Assembly: GCA_947482665.1 (NCBI GenBank)
Contig: CANKJK010000004.1
Coordinates: forward strand, 62,001-126,000
Origin: Acidobacteriota bacterium
GTDB taxonomy: Bacteria > Acidobacteriota > Vicinamibacteria > Vicinamibacterales > UBA2999
Direction of reading: 5' to 3'
Length of the DNA: 64,000 nt
The translations under genes were made by a program, and so were the position numbers. Of this stretch, positions 1 to 8,382 are shown one piece after another; within the stretch, counting starts at the first letter, position 1, and each line of letters starts with the position of its first letter. The notes under the pieces are model-generated. The model was not told where the DNA came from, made no database searches, and worked only from the letters and a program-made list of their open reading frames with translations.

Positions 1-111
1 CCTGGTGCGGCCGGTCAGATCTCCACGGCCATGATCATCACCGCGGCCATGATCGAAGGCGCGACGCTGTTTGCCGTCGTCGTCGGCATGCTCGCGGTCC
101 TCAAGGCCTAG
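1..111 (+). CDS. atpE: F0 ATP synthase subunit c, C-terminal end (partial)
   Basis: The window opens inside this gene; 36 codons and a TAG stop remain. The visible peptide is the end of the loop and the second transmembrane helix of the proteolipid ring subunit. The carboxylate that carries the proton (or sodium ion) is the Glu in the motif AAMIEGATLF, codon 19 of the visible part. The hydrophobic stretch after it and the short Lys-Ala end are normal for subunit c. Only 5 nt separate it from atpF, so the two are co-transcribed as part of an F0 operon whose earlier genes, presumably atpB, lie upstream of the window. Confidence 0.93.
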   Translation, partial: PGAAGQISTAMIITAAMIEGATLFAVVVGMLAVLKA

Positions 112-116
112 GACCT

Positions 117-695
117 ATGAGACAGCGAGTGCTCGTCGCAGCGCTCGTCGCGTTGAGTGCGCTGCCGGCCTACGCCAATGAGGCGGAGCCGGCGGGCCTC
201 AGCCCGTTCGCGGGGGATTTTGGCAACGCCCTCTGGACGGTGCTGATTTTTGTCCTCGTGCTGGTCGTGCTCGGGAAGTTCGCCTGGGGTCCCGTGCTCG
301 GCATGCTCAAGGAACGTGAGGACTTCATCCGGAAGTCCCTGCACGATGCCAAGCATGATCGCGACGCAGCCGAATCGCGGCTGAAGGAATACACGGCGCA
401 GCTGCAGTCCGCACGGGCGGAAGCGGCCACCATGGTCGAAAACGCCCGGCAGGATGCCGAGCGGCTTCGCGAGGAACTGCGCCAGAAGGCGAAGTCGGAA
501 TCCGACGCCATCCTGAAGAATGCCGAGCGGCAGATTCAGTTGGAGCGGGACCGCGCGCTGGCCCAGATCCGCACCGAGGCCGTCGACCTCTCCGTGATGA
601 TTGCGTCCAAGTTGATCGGGCGGAATCTCTCGAAGGCCGACAATGAGCGCATCATCGAGGACGCGCTCAAGCAGGTCGAGGCCCGGCACCAGTAA
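117..695 (+). CDS. atpF: F0 ATP synthase subunit b
   Basis: 192 aa. Peripheral-stalk subunit linking the F0 ring to the F1 head. Residues 1-21 look like a cleavable signal peptide (hydrophobic core, Ala-Tyr-Ala before Asn-Glu-Ala). A second hydrophobic helix at about 38-58 (LWTVLIFVLVLVVL) is followed by the family motif KFAWGPVLGMLKERE and a long charged Ala/Glu/Lys/Arg coiled coil to the end. The helix plus stalk is diagnostic of subunit b. The signal-like extension in front of the usual membrane anchor is unusual for b subunits but would leave the N-terminus outside, as the topology requires. atpE is 5 nt upstream; no atpH follows, so F0 and F1 genes are probably in separate operons. Confidence 0.92.
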   Translation: MRQRVLVAALVALSALPAYANEAEPAGLSPFAGDFGNALWTVLIFVLVLVVLGKFAWGPVLGMLKEREDFIRKSLHDAKHDRDAAESRLKEYTAQLQSARAEAATMVENARQDAERLREELRQKAKSESDAILKNAERQIQLERDRALAQIRTEAVDLSVMIASKLIGRNLSKADNERIIEDALKQVEARHQ

Positions 696-699
696 CACA

Positions 700-975
700 G
701 GATTCCTCCAGGGATCGGGTGCTGCTCCAGCGATCTGAATTCAAGACGCTGGATCTGCCTGGCCCCTGGAGGGATGCCTTGAGTCATCCCCCAGAAAACA
801 CCAGTAATTCCTGACCTGGCGCAAGCCGGCTTCTGGGCACGACCCTTGCTTTCTTGTCGAGACATGCGGCGTTTGTCCCACGGGACGCCAGCAGCCAGAT
901 AGATGGGAAGCGCGTTGAGGAACTGACTAGGCCCCCGACGCATTCAGGCCCGGTGCACTGCGCCGGGCCATTTTT
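700..975 (+). other. Untranslated structured stretch after atpF (candidate 3' UTR or small RNA)
   Basis: The 290 bases between atpF and the next, convergent gene hold no convincing reading frame but several inverted repeats. A 9-bp stem pairs 705-713 with 764-772 and encloses a 7-bp stem (726-732 with 747-753). A further GGCGT/ACGCC hairpin lies at 868-889, and the stretch ends in a terminator at 947-975. This could be a long processed 3' UTR of the atp operon or an independent small RNA. No known RNA family was recognised by eye. Confidence 0.4.
947..975 (+). terminator. Rho-independent terminator
   Basis: A perfect 7-bp GC stem, GGCCCGG (947-953) with CCGGGCC (963-969), is followed by A and five T residues (971-975). 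It sits 250 nt after the atpF stop and just before the convergent gene's stop at 986, so it would end transcription from the atp side. Confidence 0.7.
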
Positions 976-985
976 CTGTACGGCC

Positions 986-1930
986 TCAGAGGCCGAGGTC
1001 GGCGAGATATCGCTTGGCCTCTGCGGCCTCGGGACTCCCGGCATCCGCCGCGGCCACGGCCTTGAAGAACTCGGCAGCGGCCATCTTGTCACCCCGGCGC
1101 AGGGCCAGGAGTCCGAGCTGCAGCCGCGGGCGCAGCCACGTCGGGTCCATGGCGGCGGCCCGCTTGAAGAGTTCCTCCGCGCCGGCCGTCTCGCCCTTGC
1201 TGAAGCGGACTTCGGCCAGTGCGAACACCATCTCCCGGCTCGCGCCGGCCACCGCGCCACGCGAGACCAGCTTCTCGGCATCGTCGGCGTGTCCGTTGGC
1301 CAGGTGCGTCAGGGCCAGCTCAATCCGGGGACGGTCGCTCTCGGGGTCGGCCTTCAGCGCCACTTCAAACGCTGCCGCGGCCTTCTCGAGACTGGCCGTT
1401 CGGGCCTGGGCTGACTCCCGGGCTGCCTTCTGCCGCCAGGCATCGCCGATCACCAGCTGCACCGACGTGAGCGTCGGGTTCTTCTCGAGGATCTCCTGAT
1501 AGGCCGCGATGGCCTGCTCATACCGTCCCTCGGCGCGCAGGGAACTGGCGGCCGACAGGTCCGCGTCAATCTGCCGGCTGACGGCCGAGGGCGGTGGCGC
1601 GATGGTGCGGGAGAGCACGAACTCCAGCGGAGCGTTGCCGGTGACCGAGGACCGGACGAGCGCGCGGCCCTGTTTCGGGGCGAAGCCAGGGGCCTCGGCC
1701 AGGAACGCCCAGGCGCCGCCCGCGAGACCGATCATTGCGAAGCGGCCCTTGTCATCGCTGGTCGACGCAATTTCTGGCGGTCGGCCATTGGGATTTGAGG
1801 CCTTGATGACCGCCCCTTTGATGGCGTGGCCCTCCGTGTCGATCACGATGCCCCGCACGGCGCCGCTCTGCGCCGCTGCCGAGATCGCCATGCCCAGGAC
1901 GAACGCTGCCGCGAGTGCGGGGGTTCTCAT
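986..1930 (-). CDS. Exported carboxypeptidase-regulatory-like / TPR protein
   Basis: 314 aa. A signal peptide (about 1-20, ending AAAQ) is followed by a beta-sandwich of the carboxypeptidase-regulatory-like type (about 23-110: GIVIDTEGHAIKGAVI, then a GRFAMIGL turn). The rest is Ala/Glu-rich helical repeats with TPR character (EGRYEQAIAAYQEIL; GETAGAEELFKRAAAMDP; RRGDKMAAAEFFKAV). It is probably a periplasmic scaffold. The regulatory-like domain matches that of the large receptor transcribed divergently from the same intergenic region, but no substrate can be named. There is no Shine-Dalgarno; a TATAGA hexamer lies 9 nt upstream of the ATG. Confidence 0.8.
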   Translation of the reverse strand: MRTPALAAAFVLGMAISAAAQSGAVRGIVIDTEGHAIKGAVIKASNPNGRPPEIASTSDDKGRFAMIGLAGGAWAFLAEAPGFAPKQGRALVRSSVTGNAPLEFVLSRTIAPPPSAVSRQIDADLSAASSLRAEGRYEQAIAAYQEILEKNPTLTSVQLVIGDAWRQKAARESAQARTASLEKAAAAFEVALKADPESDRPRIELALTHLANGHADDAEKLVSRGAVAGASREMVFALAEVRFSKGETAGAEELFKRAAAMDPTWLRPRLQLGLLALRRGDKMAAAEFFKAVAAADAGSPEAAEAKRYLADLGL

Positions 1931-1939
1931 CGCGGCTGT

Positions 1940-1945
1940 TCTATA
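1940..1945 (-). promoter_or_regulatory. -10-like hexamer TATAGA, possible leaderless start
   Basis: On the minus strand TATAGA ends 9 nt before the ATG at 1930, and no Shine-Dalgarno is present. A purine start 6-8 nt after the hexamer would give an mRNA with almost no leader. No good -35 was found. Confidence 0.4.
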
Positions 1946-2075
1946 GCACGGCCATCCGGTTTTGTGCTACCTTCCGCCGCGCTCCCCACGACGGGAGTCC
2001 GTTCGTTTTTGGTTTCTGGCCCTGTGTCCAGGCTCCGGTCTGCCTCGCACCCGCGCCAGCTGTGAGGGAGGAAGA

Positions 2076-5054
2076 ATGAAGCGACTGTTTGTACGATTGC
2101 TTGCGCTCGCCGTGCTGGCCCTGCCAGCCCTGGCATCCGCGCAGACCTCGGGTGCTATTGCCGGTGAAGTAAAGGATGCCACCGGCGGTGTGCTGCCGGG
2201 CGTCACGGTGGAAATCGCGAGCCCGGCCCTCATCGAAAAGGTCCGGACCGCCGTTGCCGACGGCGCCGGCAAGTACAAGGTGACCGACCTGCGGCCTGGC
2301 ACCTACAGCGTCACCTTTACGCTGGCCGGGTTCTCCACCGTGAAGCGGGAGGGCATCGACCTCAACGCCGGCTTTACGGCGACCATCAATGCCGACATGA
2401 AGGTCGGGTCAATGGAGGAGACCATCGTCGTCTCCGGCCAGGCGCCGGTCGTCGACACCCAGAACGTCCGCGAGGCGCGCGTCCTGACGCGCGAGATTAT
2501 CGACACGATCCCGACGGCCAAGTCCATCTCCAACCTCGCGGCGCTCGTGCCCGGCATGTCCGTGCTCGGAGCCACCACGCCAGGGCAGGACGTGGGCGGC
2601 ACATCGGGCGAGGGCTTCCAGGGCCTGCAGATCCACGGCGGTCGCCGCAACGACCAGCAGACGCTCCTCGACGGCATGTCGGTCGCGATGGTGCAGGCCT
2701 TCGCCGGCAGCATCACGGCCACCTCACTTGGCGACCAGACCATTGAGCAGACCATTCTCGAAACCAGCGGCCACTCCGCTGAGTGGGAGACGGGCGGCGT
2801 CGTCGCGAACATGCTGCCCAAGCAGGGCGGCAACGCGCTTCGCGGCGGCTTCTTCGCCAACTTCGCGAACGAGCACACGCAGTCGAACAACTACGACGAC
2901 AAGCTGAAGGCCAAGGGCCTGACCTCGCGGCTGCCGATCAAGCAGCTCCAGGACATCAACCCCTCGCTCGGCGGCCCCCTCAAGAAGGACAAGCTCTGGT
3001 TCTTCACGGCCTACCGCGACTGGCGCGTGGCCAACTACACGAGCCAGAGCACGCGGGCGCCGAACCTCAACCCGACCGGCTTCACCTACGTGCCGGACCT
3101 CTCCGTGCGGCCGTTCCAGGACCAGGTGACCAAGGACGCGGTGGGTCGGGCCACCTGGCAGGTGACGCCGAAGCAGAAGCTCGCCGTGATGTTCGACTGG
3201 AACGACAAGATGGAGTACCGCACCATCGCCGGCAACGTGGCGGAGGAAGCGAACTACATCCAGAACTTCCACAGCAACATCACGCAGGTCACCTACTCGG
3301 CGCCGATGACCAACCGCATCCTCGTCGAGGGCGGCCTGTCACTGACAGACGTGCACCACACCATCGTCCCGCGGCCCGGCGCCATCGGGCCCTCCGCGCT
3401 CGAAACGACAACCGGTCAGCGCATCCGCGGCGTCACCTTCGGCAGCCCCGTCAGCCCCCAGGTCTACCGCGACGAGGATCAGCGTAACGACGTCTATCGC
3501 GGCGCCGTCTCCTACGTGACCGGTTCGCACGCCATCAAGTTCGGATTCCAGGAGCAGAACGCCTTCCTGAGCCCCTACTACACGGCGCCGGCCGACTACG
3601 AGGTCAACCTTGTGCGTGGCGTGCCCAACCAGGTGATCTACCTGCCGACGCCCTACCGCCTGACCAACTACGCCTACAAGACGAGCGCGTTCGGGCAGGA
3701 CCAGTGGCGCGTGAGCCGCCTGACGATGAACCTTGGCGTCCGGTGGGATCGCCTTCGGACGCGGTACCCGGACTACAACATCGCCTCGACGAATCTGCTG
3801 CCTGCGCGGTCCTTCCCGGGCGCGGACGTCTTCAAGTGGAACGACTTCTCGCCGCGGCTCGGCGCGTCGTATGACGTGTTCGGCAATGGCAAGACGGCCG
3901 TCAAGGCGAGCTTCTCGCGCTACGTGGTGGCGGAAACGATGGACCTGACGCGCACGGTCGATCCCACCACCGCATCGGCCGGCACGCTGACCCGCACGTT
4001 CAACGATCTGAACGGCGACTTCGTCCCGCAGGGCGACCCCCTGAACCCGGCGGCCAACGGTGAGCTGGGCCCGAGCCCGAACCAGAACTTCGGCAAGCTC
4101 GTGCTGACCACCACCTACGACCCGAAGTGGACGCAGGGCAGCGGCGTCCGCACCTACAACTGGGAGTTCTCGACGGGCATCCAGCACGAGCTGCGCTCGC
4201 AGATGTCGTTGAACCTCGCCTATTACCGGCGCTACTTCGGCAACTTCACGGTGACCGACAACACGCGCGTGTCGGCCTCCGACTACGACCCGTTCTGCGT
4301 CACGGCGCCGTCCGACTCCCGCCTGGGCTCCCAGAGCGGCAAGCAGATCTGCGGATTTCTCGATCTGAATCCCTCGAAGCTGGGCCAGCTCCAGAACCTC
4401 GGAACGCTCGCCAACGACTACGGCAAGCAGATCGAGCAGTGGCAGGGCATCGACCTGGCCATCAACGCGCGGCTGAAGAACGGGACCACGCTCCAGGGCG
4501 GGTTCAGCACCGGCCGGACGCTGACAGACAACTGCGCGATCTTCGCGAAGATCCCGGAGGCTGGCACCACCGGTCTCGCCAACTCGCTCGGTGGCCCGTA
4601 CTGCCGGCAGAACCAGCCGTATCTCTCGCAGATCAAGCTGCTCGGCACCTACAAGCTGCCGTACGACATCATCCTCTCGGCGACCTACCAGAGCCTGCCC
4701 GGGCAGCCGGTCTCGGCCACCGCGGTGGCGAACAACGCGCAGATCTCGCCCACGCTGGGCCGGAACCTGTCGGCCGGCGCCACGGCCACGGCGAGCATTG
4801 CGCTCATCGCACCGAACTCGATGTTCGGCGATCGGATCAATCAGATCGACATGCGGGTGACGCACGTCTTCAAGTTCCGTGGTTCGCGGACGCTGCGCGC
4901 CATGCTGGACCTCTACAACCTGACGAACGGCAACACCGTCACGGCGTGGAACAACGCCTACGGCACGCTCGCCGGTGGCGGTACGACGTGGCTGCAGGCC
5001 ACCGGCATCCTGCCGGCGCGCCTGATGAAGTTCGGCGTGCAGCTCGACTTTTAG
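2076..5054 (+). CDS. TonB-dependent-receptor-like outer-membrane protein with carboxypeptidase-regulatory domain
   Basis: 992 aa. The start was chosen at 2076 because AGGGAGGAAG lies just upstream and a signal peptide follows (MKRLFVRLLALAVLALPALA, cleavage near SAQ). Residues about 24-105 form a carboxypeptidase-regulatory-like fold (GEVKDATGGVLPGVTVEI; GKYKVTDLRPGTYSVTF). A plug-like segment follows (VVDTQNVREARVLTREIID), then a long alternating beta-barrel ending in Phe (KFGVQLDF), the outer-membrane insertion signal. Family members import large or chelated substrates, often glycans or peptides; the ligand here is unknown. An open frame extends upstream to 1962 but has no ribosome site. 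A strong terminator follows. Confidence 0.88.
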   Translation: MKRLFVRLLALAVLALPALASAQTSGAIAGEVKDATGGVLPGVTVEIASPALIEKVRTAVADGAGKYKVTDLRPGTYSVTFTLAGFSTVKREGIDLNAGFTATINADMKVGSMEETIVVSGQAPVVDTQNVREARVLTREIIDTIPTAKSISNLAALVPGMSVLGATTPGQDVGGTSGEGFQGLQIHGGRRNDQQTLLDGMSVAMVQAFAGSITATSLGDQTIEQTILETSGHSAEWETGGVVANMLPKQGGNALRGGFFANFANEHTQSNNYDDKLKAKGLTSRLPIKQLQDINPSLGGPLKKDKLWFFTAYRDWRVANYTSQSTRAPNLNPTGFTYVPDLSVRPFQDQVTKDAVGRATWQVTPKQKLAVMFDWNDKMEYRTIAGNVAEEANYIQNFHSNITQVTYSAPMTNRILVEGGLSLTDVHHTIVPRPGAIGPSALETTTGQRIRGVTFGSPVSPQVYRDEDQRNDVYRGAVSYVTGSHAIKFGFQEQNAFLSPYYTAPADYEVNLVRGVPNQVIYLPTPYRLTNYAYKTSAFGQDQWRVSRLTMNLGVRWDRLRTRYPDYNIASTNLLPARSFPGADVFKWNDFSPRLGASYDVFGNGKTAVKASFSRYVVAETMDLTRTVDPTTASAGTLTRTFNDLNGDFVPQGDPLNPAANGELGPSPNQNFGKLVLTTTYDPKWTQGSGVRTYNWEFSTGIQHELRSQMSLNLAYYRRYFGNFTVTDNTRVSASDYDPFCVTAPSDSRLGSQSGKQICGFLDLNPSKLGQLQNLGTLANDYGKQIEQWQGIDLAINARLKNGTTLQGGFSTGRTLTDNCAIFAKIPEAGTTGLANSLGGPYCRQNQPYLSQIKLLGTYKLPYDIILSATYQSLPGQPVSATAVANNAQISPTLGRNLSAGATATASIALIAPNSMFGDRINQIDMRVTHVFKFRGSRTLRAMLDLYNLTNGNTVTAWNNAYGTLAGGGTTWLQATGILPARLMKFGVQLDF

Positions 5055-5078
5055 GATCGACCCGTCGGGAGACTGTCA

Positions 5079-5112
5079 AGGCGATGCCGTCCACGGACGG
5101 CATCGCCTTTTT
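5079..5112 (+). terminator. Rho-independent terminator after the receptor gene
   Basis: A perfect long stem (AGGCGATGCCGTCC, 5079-5092, with GGACGGCATCGCCT, 5095-5108) has a two-base tip, with a T-run at the 3' end (5107-5112). It begins 24 nt after the receptor stop and is the clearest terminator in the window. Confidence 0.9.
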
Positions 5113-5209
5113 CACGTACGGCCGGGGAGTAGCCGGCCGGGCGACCGGCCGAGCGGTGCGGCTGGCTGCGCAGGCCTCACTCACGCTCCCGCGTGGGACA
5201 ATTGCCGTC

Positions 5210-6097
5210 ATGCTGACTTTGCAGTGGCCGTCACCGCGCCTCCCCGCCCGCGTTGTTGTCATGGGGGCCGGCGGATTCGTCGGCCACGCGAGCGCCACGC
5301 AACTTGCCTCCACCGGAGCGCCGGTCGTGCGCCTGACCCGTGCCGAGGTGGACTTGCTTGGTCCGGGTGGCTCGGCGGCGCTCCGGTCTCACCTGACACC
5401 GGACACCACTCTCGTGGTGACCTCTGCGCTCGCCCCGGTCAAGAACACCAGCATGCTGCTCGACAACCTGCGGATGATGCAGGCCGTCATCGAGGCCGTG
5501 CAGGCGTCCCCCGTGGCGCACGTGATCTACATCAGCTCCGATGCGGTCTATGCCGACTCCGCGGGTCTGCTGACCGAGGCGTCGTCCGCCGAGCCGGCGT
5601 CACTGCATGGGGTGATGCACCTGGCCCGCGAAGTGATGCTCCGCAATGAGCTCCCAGGCGTGCCGCTGGCGTGCGTGCGGCCCACCCTCATCTTCGGACC
5701 CGGCGATCCCCACAATGGATACGGCCCGAATCGTTTCATGCGTCTGGCGCAGGCCGGGGAGCGAATCGTCCTGTTCGGCCAGGGTGAGGAGCGCCGCGAT
5801 CACATCTTCATCGACGATGTCGCCGCGATCGTGACGCGATGTGCCCTGCACAGGGCGACGGGCATCATCAACGCCGTGACCGGCGTGGTGACGTCCTTCA
5901 GGACGATTGCGGAGATGGCCGCCGCTCGCTATTCGCCGCCGGTCCCGATCGTCGACACGCCCCGCGTGGGCGCGATGCCGCACAACGGCTACCGGGCGTT
6001 CGATGCGAGCCTGCTCGCCCGGGTCTTTCCCGACCTGCAGCTGGCGACCCTGGCCGAGGGACTCGACCGGGTCGTGGCGGCCGCGCCGCGCGTCTAG
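5210..6097 (+). CDS. NAD-dependent epimerase/dehydratase (extended SDR)
   Basis: 295 aa. The Rossmann nucleotide-binding motif is GAGGFVGH near residue 19. A Ser with YADS (ISSDAVYADS) stands where extended SDRs carry Ser and Tyr-x3-Lys. The usual catalytic YxxxK is not evident: the expected place reads LHGVMHLAREVML, so catalysis may differ or be lost. Later motifs are typical of sugar-nucleotide epimerases (RPTLIFGPGD; GEERRDHIFIDDVA; GIINAVTG). The start is set at the ATG preceding the first beta strand; the open frame reaching back into the receptor gene is a shadow. Its stop overlaps the convergent gene by 4 nt. Confidence 0.85.
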   Translation: MLTLQWPSPRLPARVVVMGAGGFVGHASATQLASTGAPVVRLTRAEVDLLGPGGSAALRSHLTPDTTLVVTSALAPVKNTSMLLDNLRMMQAVIEAVQASPVAHVIYISSDAVYADSAGLLTEASSAEPASLHGVMHLAREVMLRNELPGVPLACVRPTLIFGPGDPHNGYGPNRFMRLAQAGERIVLFGQGEERRDHIFIDDVAAIVTRCALHRATGIINAVTGVVTSFRTIAEMAAARYSPPVPIVDTPRVGAMPHNGYRAFDASLLARVFPDLQLATLAEGLDRVVAAAPRV

Positions 6098-7167
6098 GCG
6101 AGCACCGGGTAGTCGGTGTAGCCCTTCGCGTCGGCCGAGTAGAGCGTCGTGAAATCCGGCGCGTTCAGCGCCGCGCCCGCAGCGAATCGAGCCGGCAGGT
6201 CAGGGTTGGCGAGGAACGGCACGCCGAAGGCGATGAGGTCGCCCCGTCCGGCCGCGAGGTCCGCCTCGGCGCGCTCGGCCGTGTAGCCCCCAGCCAGGAT
6301 GAGCCTGGAGATGTGCTGGCGGAAGGTCGCTTTGATCGCATCCGGCACGGGCGGTGCGCCGCCAGCCGAGTGGTCAAGCACGTGCACGTAGAGGATGTCC
6401 CGCACGCCGAGCTGCTCCGCCAGGTATGCGTAGTCCTCCTCCATGGCGTCATAGAGCGGCATGTCGTTGAACGTGCCGAACGGAGAGAGCCGGATGCCGA
6501 CCTTGTCACTGCCGATGGCCGTGCTGACCCGGTCCACCAGCTCGAGCACGAACTTCGCCCGGCGCTCAATGCTGCCGCCGTAGCTGTCGGTCCGCTGGTT
6601 GGATGTCGGGCGGATGAACTGTTCGATGAGGTATCCGTTCGCGGCGTGCAGCTCGACGCCGTCAAAACCGGCGGCGATGGCGTGCTGGGACGCCGCGACG
6701 TATTCCTGGATGGCGGCGAGGATGTCGCCCGCGGTCATCGCCTCGGGCACCGGCTGGTCCTGCATCTGTGACTGGTCCGTCCACATCTGCCCTTTGGCCG
6801 CGATGGCTGACGGCGCCAGCACGCGTGATCCGGCCGGCATGTTCAGCGGATGGCTGACGCGGCCTGTGTGCATCAGCTGCGCGATGATGCGCGCGCCGCC
6901 GGCGTGGGCCGCCGCGGTCGTCAGCTTCCAGCCCTCGACCTGTGCCTGCGAATACAAGCCAGGAATGCGGGCGTAGCCCAGACCATTCGGTGACGGCGCG
7001 ATGCCCTCGGTGACGATGAGGCCGGCCGAGGCGCGCTGGCCATAGTAGGTGGCCATGAGCGCGTTCGGCACGTTGCCGATGGCACGGCTGCGCGTCATCG
7101 GCGACATCACCATGTGATTCTGGAGTGAAAGCGGGCCGAGCGTCGTGGGCGTCAGCAGCAGGGACAT
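6094..7167 (-). CDS. Old yellow enzyme family NADH:flavin oxidoreductase
   Basis: 357 aa, the normal length for FMN-dependent ene-reductases of the NemA/OYE type. The TIM-barrel motifs are present in order: SPMTRSRA near 22; GRVSHPL near 102; the substrate-binding pair His174/Asn177 in ELHAANGYLIEQF; RTDSYGGSIERR near 192; GIRLSPFG near 225; and the phosphate-binding end GVPFLANPDLPAR. It would reduce activated double bonds or nitro groups in the cytoplasm. AAAGG stands about 8 nt upstream of the ATG. It is separated by 49 nt from the cytochrome assembly operon and may be read from its promoter; no functional link is visible. Confidence 0.92.
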   Translation of the reverse strand: MSLLLTPTTLGPLSLQNHMVMSPMTRSRAIGNVPNALMATYYGQRASAGLIVTEGIAPSPNGLGYARIPGLYSQAQVEGWKLTTAAAHAGGARIIAQLMHTGRVSHPLNMPAGSRVLAPSAIAAKGQMWTDQSQMQDQPVPEAMTAGDILAAIQEYVAASQHAIAAGFDGVELHAANGYLIEQFIRPTSNQRTDSYGGSIERRAKFVLELVDRVSTAIGSDKVGIRLSPFGTFNDMPLYDAMEEDYAYLAEQLGVRDILYVHVLDHSAGGAPPVPDAIKATFRQHISRLILAGGYTAERAEADLAAGRGDLIAFGVPFLANPDLPARFAAGAALNAPDFTTLYSADAKGYTDYPVLA

Positions 7168-7216
7168 GTCGAGCCTTTCGGAAATGGGAATGAGAACGGA
7201 TGGGAGGAGTCGTGCC

Positions 7217-7633
7217 TCAGTACATCCGGTAGAGCATCAGGTAGATGACGACGCCCGTGACGGAGACGTACATCCAGAGAGGGAACGTGATCTTCGCGAT
7301 CGCGCGGTGGCGCTCAAAGTCGTCCCGGAGGCCACGCAGCGTGGTCATGATGACCAACGGGACGATGACCGCGGCCAGTACGACGTGGGTGATGAGGATC
7401 GTGAAGTAGACATAGCGTACCGTGCCCTCGCCAGGGAACGGCTTCGAGCCGATGTTGGCGTGGTACACGAGGTACGAGATCAGGAACAGGGTCGAGGACA
7501 CGAGCGCGGCCAGCATCATCCGCTTGTGCGCCGTGCGGCGGCCCTGCTTGATGAAGGTGACGCCCAGCGAGAGCAGGATGAACGAGAGTCCGTTCAGTGT
7601 GGCGTTGAGCGCGGGCAGATCGGCAATCGACAT
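7217..7633 (-). CDS. DUF420 membrane protein (cytochrome oxidase-associated)
   Basis: 138 aa with four hydrophobic helices. It matches the DUF420/YozB family by its His pattern: RRTAHKRMML, SYLVYH, ILITHVVLA, ERHRAIAKITFPLWMYVSVTGVVIYLMLY. Family genes usually sit with cytochrome c oxidase and haem A genes; their exact role is unproven, though the histidines suggest copper or haem handling. The ATG is 2 nt after the permease stop, so it is the last gene of the ctaA-ctaB-ABC operon. A longer open frame upstream was rejected as it runs through the permease gene. Confidence 0.87.
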   Translation of the reverse strand: MSIADLPALNATLNGLSFILLSLGVTFIKQGRRTAHKRMMLAALVSSTLFLISYLVYHANIGSKPFPGEGTVRYVYFTILITHVVLAAVIVPLVIMTTLRGLRDDFERHRAIAKITFPLWMYVSVTGVVIYLMLYRMY

Positions 7634-7635
7634 CG

Positions 7636-8382
7636 CTATCCCTTCAAGGGGCGCCGCACGATGGCGGCGCCGGCTCCCAGCATGATGGCGGCAAACGCAG
7701 CGGTGAGGGCCAGCGGGGCCGCGAGGCCCGCGTGCCCATAGAGCGCGAGCCGCAGCGCCTCCACGCCGTAGGTGAGCGGGTTCACCCGCATCAGCACACG
7801 GATCCAGGGTGCAGCGCCAGCGGCGGGAAAGAGCGCGCCGGAGAGCAGCCACATGGGCACGAGAAACAGATTCATGATGGCGTGAAAGCCCTGCGTTGAA
7901 TCCAGGCTCCAGGCGATCAGGAAGCCCAGTCCCGTCAGGCCGACCGAGAGCACCGCGAGGACGGCGGCCGTGGAGGCAAAGGACGCGACCGTCAGCGGCA
8001 CATGGGCGAGGGGCGCCGCCAGCAGGAAGAGGCAGGCCTGCACGAAGGCCAACGAGGCGCCGCCCAGGACCTTGCCCAGCACGATCGCCATCCGCGGCAC
8101 GGGCGCGACGAGGACACCCTGCAGAAACCCTTCCTGCCGGTCCTCGATCACCGAGATCTCCGCGAAGATGGCCGTGAAGAGAATGATGAGCGCGAGCGTG
8201 CCCGGGAAGAAATACTCAAGGTAACCCCCGCCGGGCGTCGAGCCCTGGAAGGACCGCCCCAGGCCCGAACCAATCACGAACCAGAACAGGATCGGCGAAC
8301 CGAGCGCGCCCACGATCCGGCTGCGCTGCCGTACGAAGCGCAGGATGTCGCGCACCGTCAGCGACCACACGGCGAGCATCAT
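7636..8382 (-). CDS. ABC-2 type transporter permease
   Basis: 248 aa, six predicted membrane helices, with the ABC-2 layout: a short N-terminal amphipathic segment (RDILRFVRQRSRIVG), the loop motif EYFFPGTLALIILFTAIF, then VIEDRQEGFLQGVLVAPV, and the C-terminal NPLTYGVEALR seen in DrrB/NodJ-like permeases. Its ATG overlaps the ATPase stop by 4 nt, so the two subunits are translated together. Position within a haem A synthesis and oxidase assembly operon suggests a role in exporting or positioning a factor for the oxidase, but the substrate is unknown. Confidence 0.9.
   Translation of the reverse strand: MMLAVWSLTVRDILRFVRQRSRIVGALGSPILFWFVIGSGLGRSFQGSTPGGGYLEYFFPGTLALIILFTAIFAEISVIEDRQEGFLQGVLVAPVPRMAIVLGKVLGGASLAFVQACLFLLAAPLAHVPLTVASFASTAAVLAVLSVGLTGLGFLIAWSLDSTQGFHAIMNLFLVPMWLLSGALFPAAGAAPWIRVLMRVNPLTYGVEALRLALYGHAGLAAPLALTAAFAAIMLGAGAAIVRRPLKG

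Noticed and set aside
3339-4865. 508-codon frame antisense to the large receptor.
   Set aside because: Same shadow pattern, Arg/Val-rich with no recognised motif; the receptor strand has a signal peptide, plug and barrel.
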